Assembly: GCA_002431965.1 (NCBI GenBank)
Contig: DJEW01000011.1
Location: 1 to 49,701 of the forward strand
Source of the DNA: Clostridiales bacterium UBA5888
GTDB taxonomy: Bacteria; Bacillota; Clostridia; Oscillospirales; Oscillospiraceae
Reading direction: 5' to 3'
Length of the DNA: 49,701 nucleotides
Of the stretch, positions 1 to 8,163 are shown piece after piece (positions within the stretch are counted from its first letter, which is position 1; each line of letters begins with the position of its first letter). The position numbers were made by a program, and so were the translations under genes. The notes under the pieces were generated by a model. It was not told the origin of the DNA and did not search any database. It worked only from the letters and a program-made list of their open reading frames with translations.

Positions 1-516
1 GCGGTGGGGCTTTTCCACATCGAAAATCTCACGCCCGAGGCGAAGGAGCGGGGCGAGGCGCTCATCAGGGACGGCGCGCAGGTCTATGTCATAGACGATG
101 CCGAGCTTCAGCGCGTGCAGGATAATTACCCTGTTATCTGGAAGAATAAAGATGCAAAGCCGGAGCTGTGCTTTGTCGGCTGCCCGCATATGACGCTGCG
201 CCAGATGATGGACTGGGCGGATAATATCGAGGCGAAGCTGCGCCAAAACGGCATGGACAAGGTCAGCGTGCCCACGGTGTTCACCGCGTCTCCCGCCGTG
301 ATAAAGGAGCTCAACGCCGGCACCTACGGCGCGAAGCTCGCCAGCTACGGCGTTATAGTCAGCTACATATGCCCGCTTATGTACATGAATAACCCCCTGT
401 GCAAGAAGAAGGCGGTCATCACCTCCTCCAATAAGCTGCGCACCTACACCAGCGCAAGATTTTACAGAGAAGACGAGATCCTTGACATCATCACCGGCAG
501 GGAGGGCAGAAAATGA
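1..516 (+). CDS. Aconitase X (AcnX) large subunit, C-terminal part, cut by the window edge
   Basis: The reading frame is open from the first base, so this is the 3' part (about 171 residues) of a longer gene; the GTG at position 4 is probably internal. The protein resembles the C-terminal half of the aconitase X catalytic subunit (old DUF521), which is usually about 400 residues. The next gene encodes the matching small swivel subunit (DUF126) and overlaps it by 4 bases (ATGA), which supports the call strongly. In bacteria, two-gene AcnX enzymes are known as cis-3-hydroxy-L-proline dehydratases; in archaea the family includes mevalonate-5-phosphate dehydratase. They are cytoplasmic and bind an iron-sulfur cluster through cysteines; cysteines at 164-184 and 379-403 (reading GCPH, YICP and LCKK) are candidates, but which ones bind the cluster I cannot tell. 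The exact substrate is inference. Confidence 0.82.
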   Translation, partial: AVGLFHIENLTPEAKERGEALIRDGAQVYVIDDAELQRVQDNYPVIWKNKDAKPELCFVGCPHMTLRQMMDWADNIEAKLRQNGMDKVSVPTVFTASPAVIKELNAGTYGAKLASYGVIVSYICPLMYMNNPLCKKKAVITSSNKLRTYTSARFYREDEILDIITGREGRK

Positions 517-953
517 AGCAGTTCAAAGGACGTGTAATAGTTCCCGGCACATGCACGGCGGAGGCGCTTGTCAGCCATGGCGGCTTCAACACGCTCGCCA
601 GCTACCAGATGGCCATGATGTTCGGCGACAAGAAGGTAAAGTGCGGCGATCAGAACAACCCCGATTTATATAAAAAGTCCATGCTCGGCAAGGCGCTGTG
701 CCTGCCGCAGACCATCGGCTCCACCACCGGCGGCATGGTGCTTTACACCGTGTGCTCGCGCCACCTCCAGCCGGCGTGCATGCTCTTTTCCATGCCGATA
801 GACTCGCTCGCCGCCTCCGGCGCGATCCTCGCAGACGTGTGGACGGATGCGAAGATGCCGGTTGTAGACCAGCTCGGCGATGAGTTTCTGGCGTATGTCA
901 GGACCGGCATGACCATCACCGTCAAGGACGACGGCGTGGTCGAGGTCGAGTAG
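513..953 (+). CDS. Aconitase X small (swivel) subunit, DUF126
   Basis: A 146-residue protein that begins at an ATG overlapping the stop of the large subunit. It fits the small AcnX subunit in length and in its landmarks: an N-terminal start reading KGRVIVPG, a central KSMLGKALCLPQTIGSTTGG loop and a C-terminal beta-rich tail ending in VKDDGVVEVE. In the family this subunit supplies the swivel domain that closes over the active site of the catalytic subunit, with the serine/threonine-rich GSTTGG loop contacting substrate. The two genes are translationally coupled and end at a strong terminator. A proline-catabolism gene such as a racemase is not visible because the operon continues outside the window to the left. 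Confidence 0.85.
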   Translation: MKQFKGRVIVPGTCTAEALVSHGGFNTLASYQMAMMFGDKKVKCGDQNNPDLYKKSMLGKALCLPQTIGSTTGGMVLYTVCSRHLQPACMLFSMPIDSLAASGAILADVWTDAKMPVVDQLGDEFLAYVRTGMTITVKDDGVVEVE

Positions 954-967
954 AGTATGCCTTTATA

Positions 968-1015
968 AAACGCAAAACAGAGGGCGGCAGACTGCTGTCC
1001 TCTGTTTTTGCGTTT
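968..1015. terminator. Bidirectional hairpin terminator between AcnX and Nudix genes
   Basis: Arms AAACGCAAAACAGAGG (968-983) and CCTCTGTTTTTGCGTTT (999-1015) pair with one bulged T; A-rich and T-rich ends allow it to stop both the AcnX operon (+) and the Nudix gene (-). Confidence 0.8.
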
Positions 1016-1026
1016 ATATGATGCAT

Positions 1027-1503
1027 TCAATGCCCGAGCGCAAGCTCGCGCCCATTGAGAACGGCGCGCGTGAGAGCATCGCCGCTGTAGCACAGCTTGA
1101 GCAGGAAAAACGGCGCGTCCTCGTTGAGAAGGCGGAGGAATATCCTGTCGCCCTCCCATATCGGCATATTCATCAGCGCGTCACGATCCAGCCATTCCAG
1201 CACGCCCTCGCTGCACTCCTTTATGCTGCCGGTGTACTCGTTGCATGTGAAAAGATGCATATATTCCGTTCCCCATTCGTCGGAAACGAACGTCACTATC
1301 CCGCGGAAGCGCCAGCTCAGGGCAGTCAGACCCGTCTCCTCGCGCATCTCGCGCAGCATGCACTCATCCGGGCTTTCGCCCTCCTCAAACTTGCCGCCGA
1401 CGCCTATCCATTTGTCGCGGTTCTCGTCGTTTTCTTTTTTTACGCGGTGCAGCATGAGGTATTCCCGCCCGCGCTCGATGTAGCAGAGTGAAGTATTGCG
1501 CAT
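1027..1503 (-). CDS. Nudix hydrolase, 8-oxo-dGTP diphosphatase (MutT) type
   Basis: The start at 1503 is chosen because AAGGAGGT lies 8 bases before it and the protein then begins MRNTSLCYIERG, typical of the family; a longer in-frame start at 1590 has no such site. The 158-residue protein carries a full Nudix box, G37-x5-E43-x7-R51-E52-x2-E55-E56-x-G58, so the metal-binding glutamates are intact. Family members of this kind clean oxidised nucleotides (8-oxo-dGTP to 8-oxo-dGMP) from the pool, but Nudix substrate range cannot be read from sequence. It stands alone on the minus strand, convergent with the AcnX genes and divergent from the DUF1893 gene. Its nearness to alkA-ogt fits a nucleotide/DNA damage theme, but it is not in their operon. 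Confidence 0.88.
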   Translation of the reverse strand: MRNTSLCYIERGREYLMLHRVKKENDENRDKWIGVGGKFEEGESPDECMLREMREETGLTALSWRFRGIVTFVSDEWGTEYMHLFTCNEYTGSIKECSEGVLEWLDRDALMNMPIWEGDRIFLRLLNEDAPFFLLKLCYSGDALTRAVLNGRELALGH

Positions 1504-1557
1504 GATGTGTGACCTCCTTGGTGAAAAGTTTGCTGTACACCGCCGGCGGAAAGCGCG

Positions 1558-1588
1558 GTCAAAAAAGTCCTGTAAGGACTTTTTTGAC
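1558..1588. other. Perfect terminator-like hairpin in a divergent intergenic gap
   Basis: GTCAAAAAAGTCC (1558-1570) and GGACTTTTTTGAC (1576-1588) form a perfect 13-bp stem with a 5-base loop. It lies between the start of the Nudix gene (1503, minus) and the promoter of the DUF1893 gene (1608, plus), where no terminator is expected. It could be an attenuator in the Nudix leader or the end of a small transcript. Confidence 0.5.
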
Positions 1589-1607
1589 AAGCTGTCATAA
1601 AATCATA

Positions 1608-1636
1608 TTGACTGCGGCGGGCAAATAGCAGATAAT
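1608..1636 (+). promoter_or_regulatory. Sigma-A promoter for the DUF1893 gene
   Basis: TTGACT (1608-1613), 17-base spacer, GATAAT (1631-1636); the start codon is 34 bases further on. Confidence 0.65.
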
Positions 1637-1670
1637 CGGAGAGAATTACTCTGGTATGGGAGCGAATGTA

Positions 1671-2096
1671 ATGAACGATATGGAGAGGGCAAAGCGGCTG
1701 CTTGCAGAGGGAGACTATACCTGCGCTGCCTGCAGGGGCGATGAGGAATATGTAAGCACCATGCGCGGCGTGAGACCGCTGCTTGAGCTGATAGACGCCG
1801 CGCGCAGCCTCGCAGGGTACAGCGCGGCGGACAGAGTCGTCGGACGCGCGGCGGCTTATCTTTATGTGGAGCTTGAGACGCCGCGCGTATACGCGCACGT
1901 CATGAGCCGCGCGGCGCAGGAAGTTTTTGACCGCTACGGCGTGGAGCACAGCGCGGACAAGGTCGTGGATGCGATCGCAAACCGCACCAACACGGGCTTA
2001 TGCCCGATGGAGAGCGCTGTCTGGAACATCACCGATGCGCACGAGGCGGAGCTTGCCATCCGGGAAAAGGTAAAGGAGCTTATGGGCAGCAAATAG
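1671..2096 (+). CDS. DUF1893 protein (deaminase-like fold family)
   Basis: The ATG at 1671 is preferred over the in-frame ATG at 1656 because GGGAG sits 8 bases before it and the protein then begins MNDMERAKRLL as in the family. The 141-residue product resembles DUF1893 proteins such as Thermotoga TM1506, whose structure I recall as a cytidine-deaminase-like fold without a proven activity. Visible landmarks are the CAACRG motif near residue 18, RGVRPLLELID, and the tail half reading NRTNTGLCPMESAV, where cysteine and glutamate could bind metal or substrate. No zinc-deaminase HxE/PCxxC signature is seen, so catalysis is doubtful. The gene is monocistronic with its own promoter and runs toward ogt. 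Confidence 0.72.
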   Translation: MNDMERAKRLLAEGDYTCAACRGDEEYVSTMRGVRPLLELIDAARSLAGYSAADRVVGRAAAYLYVELETPRVYAHVMSRAAQEVFDRYGVEHSADKVVDAIANRTNTGLCPMESAVWNITDAHEAELAIREKVKELMGSK

Positions 2097-2105
2097 AACG
2101 CGCCT

Positions 2106-2639
2106 TCACGGCGCGGTGCTGCGCCTGGGGTTGAAGAGAGCGCGCGTATCCGCGCCCTCCAGATCAAGAAGGCTGAGCTTTTTATCTAACCCGCCGGCAT
2201 AACCTGTGAGACTGCCGCTCGCGCCGACGACGCGGTGGCATGGAATAATGACCGAGATCTCGTTGTGCCCGACCGCTCCGCCCACTGCCTGGGCTGACAT
2301 CCGGGAAAGCCCCTGCCTTTCGGCAAGCTGCCGCGCGATCTCGCCGTAAGTCGTGGTCTGACCGTATGGGATATGCAAAAGGATTTCCCACACCGACTGC
2401 CGGAACGCAGAGCCAATCGGGTGCAGCGGCGGCGTGAAGTCAGGCTCTGCCCCGGTAAAGTAAATATCCAGCCAGCGCCTGGCTTCCGCGAGAACAGGCG
2501 TTTCGCGTTCCGCGTGCTCTGGGGGAAGGTTGCCGGCAAAGTATTTTTCCCCGTCGAACCACAGACCGGTCAGCCCGATCTCGTCTGCGGCAAGCAGGAT
2601 CCCGCCCAGCGGAGAATCATAATGACAAATGCAAACCAT
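2106..2639 (-). CDS. ogt: Methylated-DNA--protein-cysteine methyltransferase
   Basis: A 177-residue protein with the hallmark PCHRV active site (methyl-accepting Cys134), the helix-turn-helix stretch RMSAQAVGGAVGHN just before it, and the N-terminal ribonuclease-like domain starting CHYDSPLGG. It removes alkyl groups from O6-alkylguanine (and O4-alkylthymine) by a suicide transfer onto Cys134. GGAG lies 8 bases before the ATG and directly follows the stop of the upstream glycosylase gene (14-base gap), so the two repair genes form an alkA-ogt operon, a common pairing. No Ada-type regulatory domain is present, so an adaptive response cannot be assumed. Confidence 0.93.
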   Translation of the reverse strand: MVCICHYDSPLGGILLAADEIGLTGLWFDGEKYFAGNLPPEHAERETPVLAEARRWLDIYFTGAEPDFTPPLHPIGSAFRQSVWEILLHIPYGQTTTYGEIARQLAERQGLSRMSAQAVGGAVGHNEISVIIPCHRVVGASGSLTGYAGGLDKKLSLLDLEGADTRALFNPRRSTAP

Positions 2640-2653
2640 TCGATATACTCCAT

Positions 2654-3295
2654 TTATTTTTGACTTTTCGGCTTAAAATCACGCATTTCGGGTATTGCGC
2701 CGCCGGACACTGCCCAAAGGTACAGGCTTGCCACGCTGCAATAGGGACTGAATCGCCGGCGGTATCTTTCAAAGAGCCTCCGGTCAACTGCCCGATGGTG
2801 GTAGACCATGCGCAGCCCGCGATGAATGGCAAGGTCATGGAAGCTGAAAATATCCGGGCGCTGCATACAAAAAAGCAGAATCATCTCCGCAGTCCAGACG
2901 CCGATGCCTTTCAATGCGCTGAGCGCCCGGATGGCGTCCTCATCGGACATGCGCTCAACGGCGTCAAGATCAAATGAGCCGGTGTGAACTTTTTCGGCGA
3001 AGTCCGTAATGTACTCCGCCTTGCGGAAGGTCATGCCGAGTGATTGCAGCCGCGGAACGCCCGCCGCGAGGATAGCTTCGGCGTTTACCTCGCCCAGCGC
3101 ATCCTGCATGCGCCGCCATATGGCCGCCTGCGCTTTGGTGGAGATCTGCTGCCCGATGATGTGGTGAACGACGGATGAAAACAAGTCCGCATCCACCTCG
3201 CGGTCAATATGCCCGATGCTGTCGATGATCTCGCAGAGCCGCCTGTCTTTCTGCCGCAGATAGGAGAGCTCCGCTTCGCCGTATTCAAAATACAT
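2654..3295 (-). CDS. DNA-3-methyladenine glycosylase II (AlkA-like, HhH-GPD)
   Basis: The 213-residue protein has the helix-hairpin-helix motif LKGIGVWTAE (128-137) and the catalytic aspartate in SFHDLAIHRG (Asp154), which define HhH-GPD base-excision glycosylases. An upstream HHIIGQQIST segment (44-53) matches the AlkA/MAG subgroup. There is no C-terminal CX6CX2CX5C iron-sulfur loop, which argues against endonuclease III or MutY. It would remove 3-methyladenine and related bases. It lacks the N-terminal AlkA-N domain of the E. coli enzyme, so it is the short Firmicutes/yeast-MAG form. It leads an operon with ogt; the promoter at 3338-3366 is just upstream. The start codon has only a weak GGTGG site. 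Confidence 0.88.
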   Translation of the reverse strand: MYFEYGEAELSYLRQKDRRLCEIIDSIGHIDREVDADLFSSVVHHIIGQQISTKAQAAIWRRMQDALGEVNAEAILAAGVPRLQSLGMTFRKAEYITDFAEKVHTGSFDLDAVERMSDEDAIRALSALKGIGVWTAEMILLFCMQRPDIFSFHDLAIHRGLRMVYHHRAVDRRLFERYRRRFSPYCSVASLYLWAVSGGAIPEMRDFKPKSQK

Positions 3296-3337
3296 ATATG
3301 CACCACCGCCCCGAAACCCGAATTAAACTGCATTATA

Positions 3338-3366
3338 ATTATATACAGGGAATGCAGACAATGCAA
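3338..3366 (-). promoter_or_regulatory. Promoter of the alkA-ogt operon
   Basis: On the minus strand TTGCAT, 17 bases, TATAAT. A second overlapping reading (TTGTCT, 18 bases, TATAAT) ends at 3332. Confidence 0.6.
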
Positions 3367-3372
3367 TTATAA

Positions 3373-3418
3373 ATAAAAAACGCAAATAACGCCTCTCGGA
3401 ACAAAGCCGGGAGGCGCT
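3373..3418 (-). terminator. groEL terminator
   Basis: Read on the minus strand, CGCCTC..CCG (3407-3416 side) pairs with CGG..GAGGCG (3390-3399 side) around a 7-base loop and is followed by a T-run (A-run at 3375-3380 on the plus strand). It lies 40 bases after the groEL stop and overlaps the alkA promoter region. Confidence 0.6.
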
Positions 3419-3458
3419 ATCTGCTTATTGCTGCTTATTGCTTTTTATCACTGACGGT

Positions 3459-5087
3459 TTAGTACATGCCGCCCATATCGCCGCCGGGAGCGGGCATGGG
3501 AGGATTCTTCTCCGGCAGGTCGGCAACGAGGCTCTCGGTGGTGAGCACCATCGCTGCCACGGAGGCGGCGTTCTCCAGAGCGCTGCGGCAGACCTTGGTC
3601 GGGTCGACGATGCCCATGGCGATCATGTCGCCGTACTTGTCGTTGGCGGCGTCGAAGCCATAGTTGGCATCGGTGGAATGATAGATGTTGTTGAGAATAA
3701 CGGCGCCCTCAAGTCCGGCGTTCGCGGCGATCTGCATCGTCGGAGCCTTCAGAGCCTTCGCGATGATGGCAGCGCCGGTCTTCTCGTCGCCCTCAAGCGT
3801 GGCGACAAGCTTGTCGGCAGCCTTGGAAGCGAGCACGTATGCAGTGCCGCCGCCCGGAACGATGCCCTCGGCAACAGCGGCGCGGGTCGCGTTGAGCGCG
3901 TCCTCGATGCGCAGCTTCTTTTCCTTCATTTCGGTCTCGGTCGCAGCGCCGACCTTTATGACCGCAACACCGCCGGAGAGCTTTGCCAGACGCTCCTGCA
4001 GCTTCTCCTTGTCGTACTCGGAAGTGGTGGTTTCGATCTGGTGCTGGATCTGCGCGGCGCGGGCCTTGATGTCCTCGGAAGAGCCGGCGCCGTCAACGAT
4101 GACGGTGTTCTCCTTCGTGACCTTGACCTGATGCGCCTGACCGAGCATGTCGATAGTGGCGTCCTTGAGCTCCATGCCGAGCTCGGAGGAGATGACCTGA
4201 CCGCCGGTGAGAATGGCGATGTCCTGAAGCATTTCCTTGCGCCTGTCGCCGAAGCCGGGGGCTTTGACGCAGATGCAGGTGAACGTGCCGCGGAGCTTGT
4301 TGAGGATGATGGTGGCAAGAGCCTCGCCCTCAACGTCCTCGGCGATGATGAGGAGCTTGCGCCCGGCCTTGACTATCTGCTCGAGCAGGGGCAGGATCTC
4401 CTGAATGTTGGAGATCTTCTTATCTGTGATGAGGATGAGAGCGTCGTCAATAACGGCTTCCATCTTGTCCATATCCGTCGCCATGTAGGGGGAGAGATAG
4501 CCGCGGTCGAACTGCATGCCCTCGACAACGTCGGAATAGGTCTCGGCGGTCTTGGACTCCTCAATGGTGATGACACCGTTCTGGCTGACCTTCTCCATTG
4601 CCTCGGAAATGAGCGTGCCTATATGCTCGTCGCCGGAGGAGATGGTGCCGACACGGGCGATGTCCTTCGCGCCGGACACGGGCTGGGATGCGCCCTTGAC
4701 AGCCTCAACGGCAGCCTCGGTCGCCTTCTGTATGCCTTTCTTCATGACCATGGGGTTTGCGCCCGCGGCCAGATTCTTCAGACCCTCGTTGATCATTGCC
4801 TGGGCAAGGATCGTGGCGGAGGTGGTGCCGTCGCCGGCGACGTCGTTTGTCTTGGTGGAGACTTCCTTGATGAGCTGTGCGCCCATGTTCTCAAAAGCGT
4901 CCTCAAGCTCGATCTCCTTTGCGATGGTCACGCCGTCGTTGGTGATCAGCGGAGTGCCGAACTTCTTGTCGAGAACGACGTTGCGGCCCTTGGGTCCGAG
5001 AGTTATCTTGACGGTATCGGCGAGCTGATTAACGCCGCGCTCGATAGCCTTTCTTGCTTCTTCACCGTATATGATCTGTTTAGCCAT
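3459..5087 (-). CDS. groEL: Chaperonin GroEL (60 kDa)
   Basis: The 542-residue protein is full length and unmistakable: it starts MAKQIIYGEEARKAIERGVN, has the ATP-binding loops TLGPKGRNVVLD and DGTTSATILAQA, and ends with the flexible Gly/Met tail PMPAPGGDMGGMY. GroEL forms the double-ring folding chamber in the cytoplasm with GroES as lid. It follows groES by 22 bases and shares its CIRCE-regulated promoter. GGAGG precedes the ATG by 10 bases. The opposite strand is open over the whole gene, but that is a codon-bias shadow. Confidence 0.99.
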   Translation of the reverse strand: MAKQIIYGEEARKAIERGVNQLADTVKITLGPKGRNVVLDKKFGTPLITNDGVTIAKEIELEDAFENMGAQLIKEVSTKTNDVAGDGTTSATILAQAMINEGLKNLAAGANPMVMKKGIQKATEAAVEAVKGASQPVSGAKDIARVGTISSGDEHIGTLISEAMEKVSQNGVITIEESKTAETYSDVVEGMQFDRGYLSPYMATDMDKMEAVIDDALILITDKKISNIQEILPLLEQIVKAGRKLLIIAEDVEGEALATIILNKLRGTFTCICVKAPGFGDRRKEMLQDIAILTGGQVISSELGMELKDATIDMLGQAHQVKVTKENTVIVDGAGSSEDIKARAAQIQHQIETTTSEYDKEKLQERLAKLSGGVAVIKVGAATETEMKEKKLRIEDALNATRAAVAEGIVPGGGTAYVLASKAADKLVATLEGDEKTGAAIIAKALKAPTMQIAANAGLEGAVILNNIYHSTDANYGFDAANDKYGDMIAMGIVDPTKVCRSALENAASVAAMVLTTESLVADLPEKNPPMPAPGGDMGGMY

Positions 5088-5109
5088 GATATTAAACCTC
5101 CAGTAAAGT

Positions 5110-5394
5110 TTACTCTATAACAGCCAGAATATCCGACTGACGCACGATGGTGTACTCGACCTCGTCGAGCTTGACCTTGGTGCCGCTGTACTTGCCGACA
5201 AGAACCTTCTCGCCGGTCTTGACAATCATTTTGACCTCGTTGCCGTCCACCATTCCGCCGGGACCGACTTCCACGACCTCGTAGACCTCGGGCTTCTCCT
5301 GCGCGGATGCAGTGAGGAATATGCCGGAGGAGGTGCGCTCCTCGGCTTCGTTCTGCTTGAGAACTACTCTGTCAGCCAACGGTTTGAGTTTCAT
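5110..5394 (-). CDS. groES: Co-chaperonin GroES (10 kDa)
   Basis: A 94-residue protein of the usual GroES length, starting MKLKPLADRVVLKQNEAEE and containing the mobile loop TSSGIFLTASAQEKP (22-36) that contacts GroEL, and the GEKVLVGKYSGT roof region. It is first in the groES-groEL operon; GGAGG lies 7 bases before the start. The CIRCE operator and a sigma-A promoter lie directly upstream, so repression by HrcA is expected; hrcA itself is not in the window. Confidence 0.99.
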   Translation of the reverse strand: MKLKPLADRVVLKQNEAEERTSSGIFLTASAQEKPEVYEVVEVGPGGMVDGNEVKMIVKTGEKVLVGKYSGTKVKLDEVEYTIVRQSDILAVIE

Positions 5395-5436
5395 TGCTTA
5401 TATACCTCCAAATTATTATTTACACTGTTCATTGCG

Positions 5437-5463
5437 TTAGCACTCAAACACACTGAGTGCTAA
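5437..5463. promoter_or_regulatory. CIRCE operator (HrcA site)
   Basis: TTAGCACTC (5437-5445), nine bases, GAGTGCTAA (5455-5463): an exact match to the CIRCE consensus. It lies 9 bases downstream of the groES -10 box, over the transcription start. Confidence 0.98.
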
Positions 5464-5471
5464 CGATGCTT

Positions 5472-5499
5472 ATAATACCACACTTTTGATTTTTTGCAA
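5472..5499 (-). promoter_or_regulatory. groES-groEL promoter
   Basis: On the minus strand TTGCAA (5499-5494), 16 bases, TATTAT (5477-5472), immediately upstream of CIRCE. Confidence 0.75.
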
Positions 5500-5690
5500 G
5501 TCCCCAGACGGCAAATTTGCAAAAAAATTTATTAAATTTTTGTGACGAATTTTCAATGGCAGCGCCGCATAATGCCTCAGGAACAGATGGCGAGAAAATT
5601 CGGACTATGACGACGGCGCTTTTCTGTGGCGCATTTTGAAATAGTATGGTACAATAGCAGCCGAATTCAGAGGAAATCGAGGTTATACAT

Positions 5691-6860
5691 ATGAACGACA
5701 TTATTCTGCTCAAGCTCGGCGAGATAATACTCAAGGGGCTGAACCGAAGGTATTTCGAGCAGAAGCTCATGGCGAACGTCCGCCGCCGCCTCGCACCGAT
5801 AGGCAAATTCCGCGTGTACTGCATCCAGTCAACGGTGTACGTTGAGGCGCAGGAGGACGGAGCGGACATGGACGCTGCGACAGAGGCGCTCACGCACGTG
5901 TTCGGCATCGTCGCCATCGTGCGCGCGGCCGCATGCGAAAAGGACAAGGATGCGATAACAAACCTTGCCAGAGAATATCTGCAAGAGGACATGGAGCACG
6001 CGAAAAGCTTCAAGGTGGAGTCCAAGCGCAGCGATAAAAGCTTTCCCATGACGAGCATAGAGCTCAGCCAGTATGTCGGAGGGGAGCTGAGCGAGGCGTT
6101 TCCTAATGTGCGCGTGGATGTGCACGAGCCGGAGTTCACCGTGCACATCGAGGTGCGCGACCTTGCCGCCTATGTGCACGGCGCGCCCATCCCCGGCGCG
6201 GGCGGCATGCCCGTGGGCAGCAACGGTACGGCGGTGACGCTGCTCTCGGGCGGCATCGACAGCCCCGTGTCCAGCTATATGATCGCAAAGCGCGGCGTGC
6301 ATCTCATTCCCGTGCACTTCTTCTCGTTCCCATACACCTCGCAGCAGGCGAAGGAAAAGGTGCTGGAGCTGGCGGAGCTGCTGACGGCATACTGCGGGCA
6401 CATGACCGTGGAGATCGTGCCGTTCACGCATATTCAGGAGGAGATACGCGACAAGTGCCCGGAGGAGTATTTCACGCTGATCATGCGCCGGTTCATGATG
6501 CGCATTGCCCAGCGCATCGCCGCAGACAACAACGCAAAGGCGATAGTCACGGGCGAAAATCTCGGTCAGGTCGCCAGCCAGACCATGGAGGCAATGGCGG
6601 TGACGCAGTCCGTCGTCGATCTGCCGACGCTCCAGCCGCTCATCGGCATGGACAAGGAGGAGATCGTCCGCCTTGCGCGGAAGATCGGCACGTTTGACAC
6701 GTCGATACTGCCGTATGAGGACTGCTGCACGGTGTTCACGCCGCGCCATCCGCGCACCAGACCCAGACCGGACGAGGTTGTGCAGGCAGAGAACGCGCTG
6801 GACGTTGAGGCGCTTGTTGAAGAGGCGCTGCGTGATATAGAGAAGGTGCCGCTGGGATGA
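5691..6860 (+). CDS. thiI: tRNA 4-thiouridine synthase ThiI (no rhodanese domain)
   Basis: The 389-residue protein has an N-terminal ferredoxin-like domain, a THUMP domain (roughly 60-165) and a PP-loop ATPase domain with SGGIDSP (186-192), which adenylates tRNA uridine 8 before sulfur transfer; it also takes part in thiazole formation in some species. It ends shortly after the YEDCCTVF segment and lacks the C-terminal rhodanese domain with the catalytic cysteine found in E. coli ThiI; the short form is normal in Firmicutes, where a dedicated cysteine desulfurase (NifZ) hands over sulfur. No such desulfurase gene adjoins it here. cinA overlaps its stop by 4 bases, so the two are co-transcribed. 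Confidence 0.96.
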   Translation: MNDIILLKLGEIILKGLNRRYFEQKLMANVRRRLAPIGKFRVYCIQSTVYVEAQEDGADMDAATEALTHVFGIVAIVRAAACEKDKDAITNLAREYLQEDMEHAKSFKVESKRSDKSFPMTSIELSQYVGGELSEAFPNVRVDVHEPEFTVHIEVRDLAAYVHGAPIPGAGGMPVGSNGTAVTLLSGGIDSPVSSYMIAKRGVHLIPVHFFSFPYTSQQAKEKVLELAELLTAYCGHMTVEIVPFTHIQEEIRDKCPEEYFTLIMRRFMMRIAQRIAADNNAKAIVTGENLGQVASQTMEAMAVTQSVVDLPTLQPLIGMDKEEIVRLARKIGTFDTSILPYEDCCTVFTPRHPRTRPRPDEVVQAENALDVEALVEEALRDIEKVPLG

Positions 6861-8122
6861 ATGGAAAAAGCTACGATACCGAAATAATCTCCGTCGGAAC
6901 GGAGCTTCTTTTGGGACATGTGACGAATACGGACGCGCGCGACGTGTCGGAGCAGCTGTCGAAGATAGGGGTGAACGTGCGCTATCACACAGTCGTCGGC
7001 GATAATCCGGAGCGCCTTGCCCGGTGCATAGAGATCGCCAGGGAGCGTGCGGACGTGATAATAACGACGGGCGGACTCGGCCCGACGTGCGACGATCTGA
7101 CAAAGACGGTGACGGCGCGTGCGTTCGGCGTGCCGCTTGTCGAGGTGGAAAGCGAGGTCGCGGGGCTGTATGAATACATAAAAAACAGCCGCACCTTCAC
7201 GCCGAACAACTACTCTCAGGCGATGCTGCCGGAGGGCTGCACGGTGTTCCACAACACCTGCGGCACAGCGCCCGGCTGTGCGTTCGAAAAGGACGGCAAG
7301 GTGGTGCTGATGCTGCCGGGACCGCCGAAGGAATGCCATGCGATGCTTGTAAAAAGCGCGATACCGTATCTGCGCCGCCTTGGCGACGGGGAGATAGTGT
7401 CCCACTCGGTGCGTATATTCGGAATAGGCGAGAGCGCGGTGGATTCTATCTTTGCCGACGAAATGAACGCCATGACAAACCCCAGCATGGCGCCCTACGC
7501 CAAGGAATGCGACTGCCTTGTGCAGATCACGGCGAAGGCCGCGACGCAGCGGGAGGCAGAGGCGATGGTGCAGCCGGTGATGGAGCATGTGAAGGCGCGC
7601 CTTGGCGAATACGTTTACGGCGTGGACGTGGAAAGCGTGGAGGAGAGAGTGATGCAGCTTCTTCGCGCACACCCGCTGACCTTTGCCGCGGCAGAGAGCT
7701 GCACCGGCGGTGAGATCGCAAAGCGCTTCACGGACCTCCCCGGAGCGAGCAGCTTTTTCCTCGGCGGTATGGTGACGTACACAAACGGCGCAAAGACTGC
7801 GCTTCTGGGCATCGACCCGGCGCTCATCGAGGAAAAGGGCGCCGTGAGCCGCGAGGTCGCGCGCGAGATGGCGCAGCGCGCCAGAGCGCGCCTCGGCGCG
7901 GACATCGGGCTTGGCGTGACTGGGCTTGCCGGACCCGACGGCGACGGAGTGCACGAGGTGGGCACGGTGTTCGTGTCGATGGCGGTCGAGGGCAGAACCT
8001 GGGTGAGGGAGCTGCACATGGGCGCACACCGCACGCGCAGCTTCATCCGCTGCATGGCGGGCAACCACGCATATGACATGATGCGCCGCTATCTCACGGG
8101 CATAAACGTTGAGATGAAATGA
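6857..8122 (+). CDS. cinA: CinA, competence/damage-inducible protein A (MoCF-domain pyrophosphatase plus NMN deamidase domain)
   Basis: The 421-residue protein has both parts of full-length CinA: an N-terminal MoaB/MogA-like domain (starting TEIISVGTELLLGH, with TTGGLGPTCDDLTK near residue 75) and a C-terminal CinA domain with the conserved AAESCTGGEIAKR motif (about 278-290) and GVTGLAGPDGDG. Family members combine ADP-ribose/CoA-type pyrophosphatase activity with nicotinamide-mononucleotide deamidase activity, which recycles NMN from NAD breakdown; a role in competence is historical. It overlaps thiI by ATGA. It ends before a 315-base non-coding stretch containing an inverted-repeat element. 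Confidence 0.95.
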   Translation: MNGKSYDTEIISVGTELLLGHVTNTDARDVSEQLSKIGVNVRYHTVVGDNPERLARCIEIARERADVIITTGGLGPTCDDLTKTVTARAFGVPLVEVESEVAGLYEYIKNSRTFTPNNYSQAMLPEGCTVFHNTCGTAPGCAFEKDGKVVLMLPGPPKECHAMLVKSAIPYLRRLGDGEIVSHSVRIFGIGESAVDSIFADEMNAMTNPSMAPYAKECDCLVQITAKAATQREAEAMVQPVMEHVKARLGEYVYGVDVESVEERVMQLLRAHPLTFAAAESCTGGEIAKRFTDLPGASSFFLGGMVTYTNGAKTALLGIDPALIEEKGAVSREVAREMAQRARARLGADIGLGVTGLAGPDGDGVHEVGTVFVSMAVEGRTWVRELHMGAHRTRSFIRCMAGNHAYDMMRRYLTGINVEMK

Positions 8123-8163
8123 AATAAGAGGATAGGTGCTGCGCGCGGCGGACGCTGCGCGCT

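Noticed and set aside
3438..5120. 560-residue open frame antisense to groEL
   Set aside because: Mirror of a highly conserved gene with G/C-rich third positions; low-complexity L/G/D-rich product with no family likeness. groEL is certain on the other strand.
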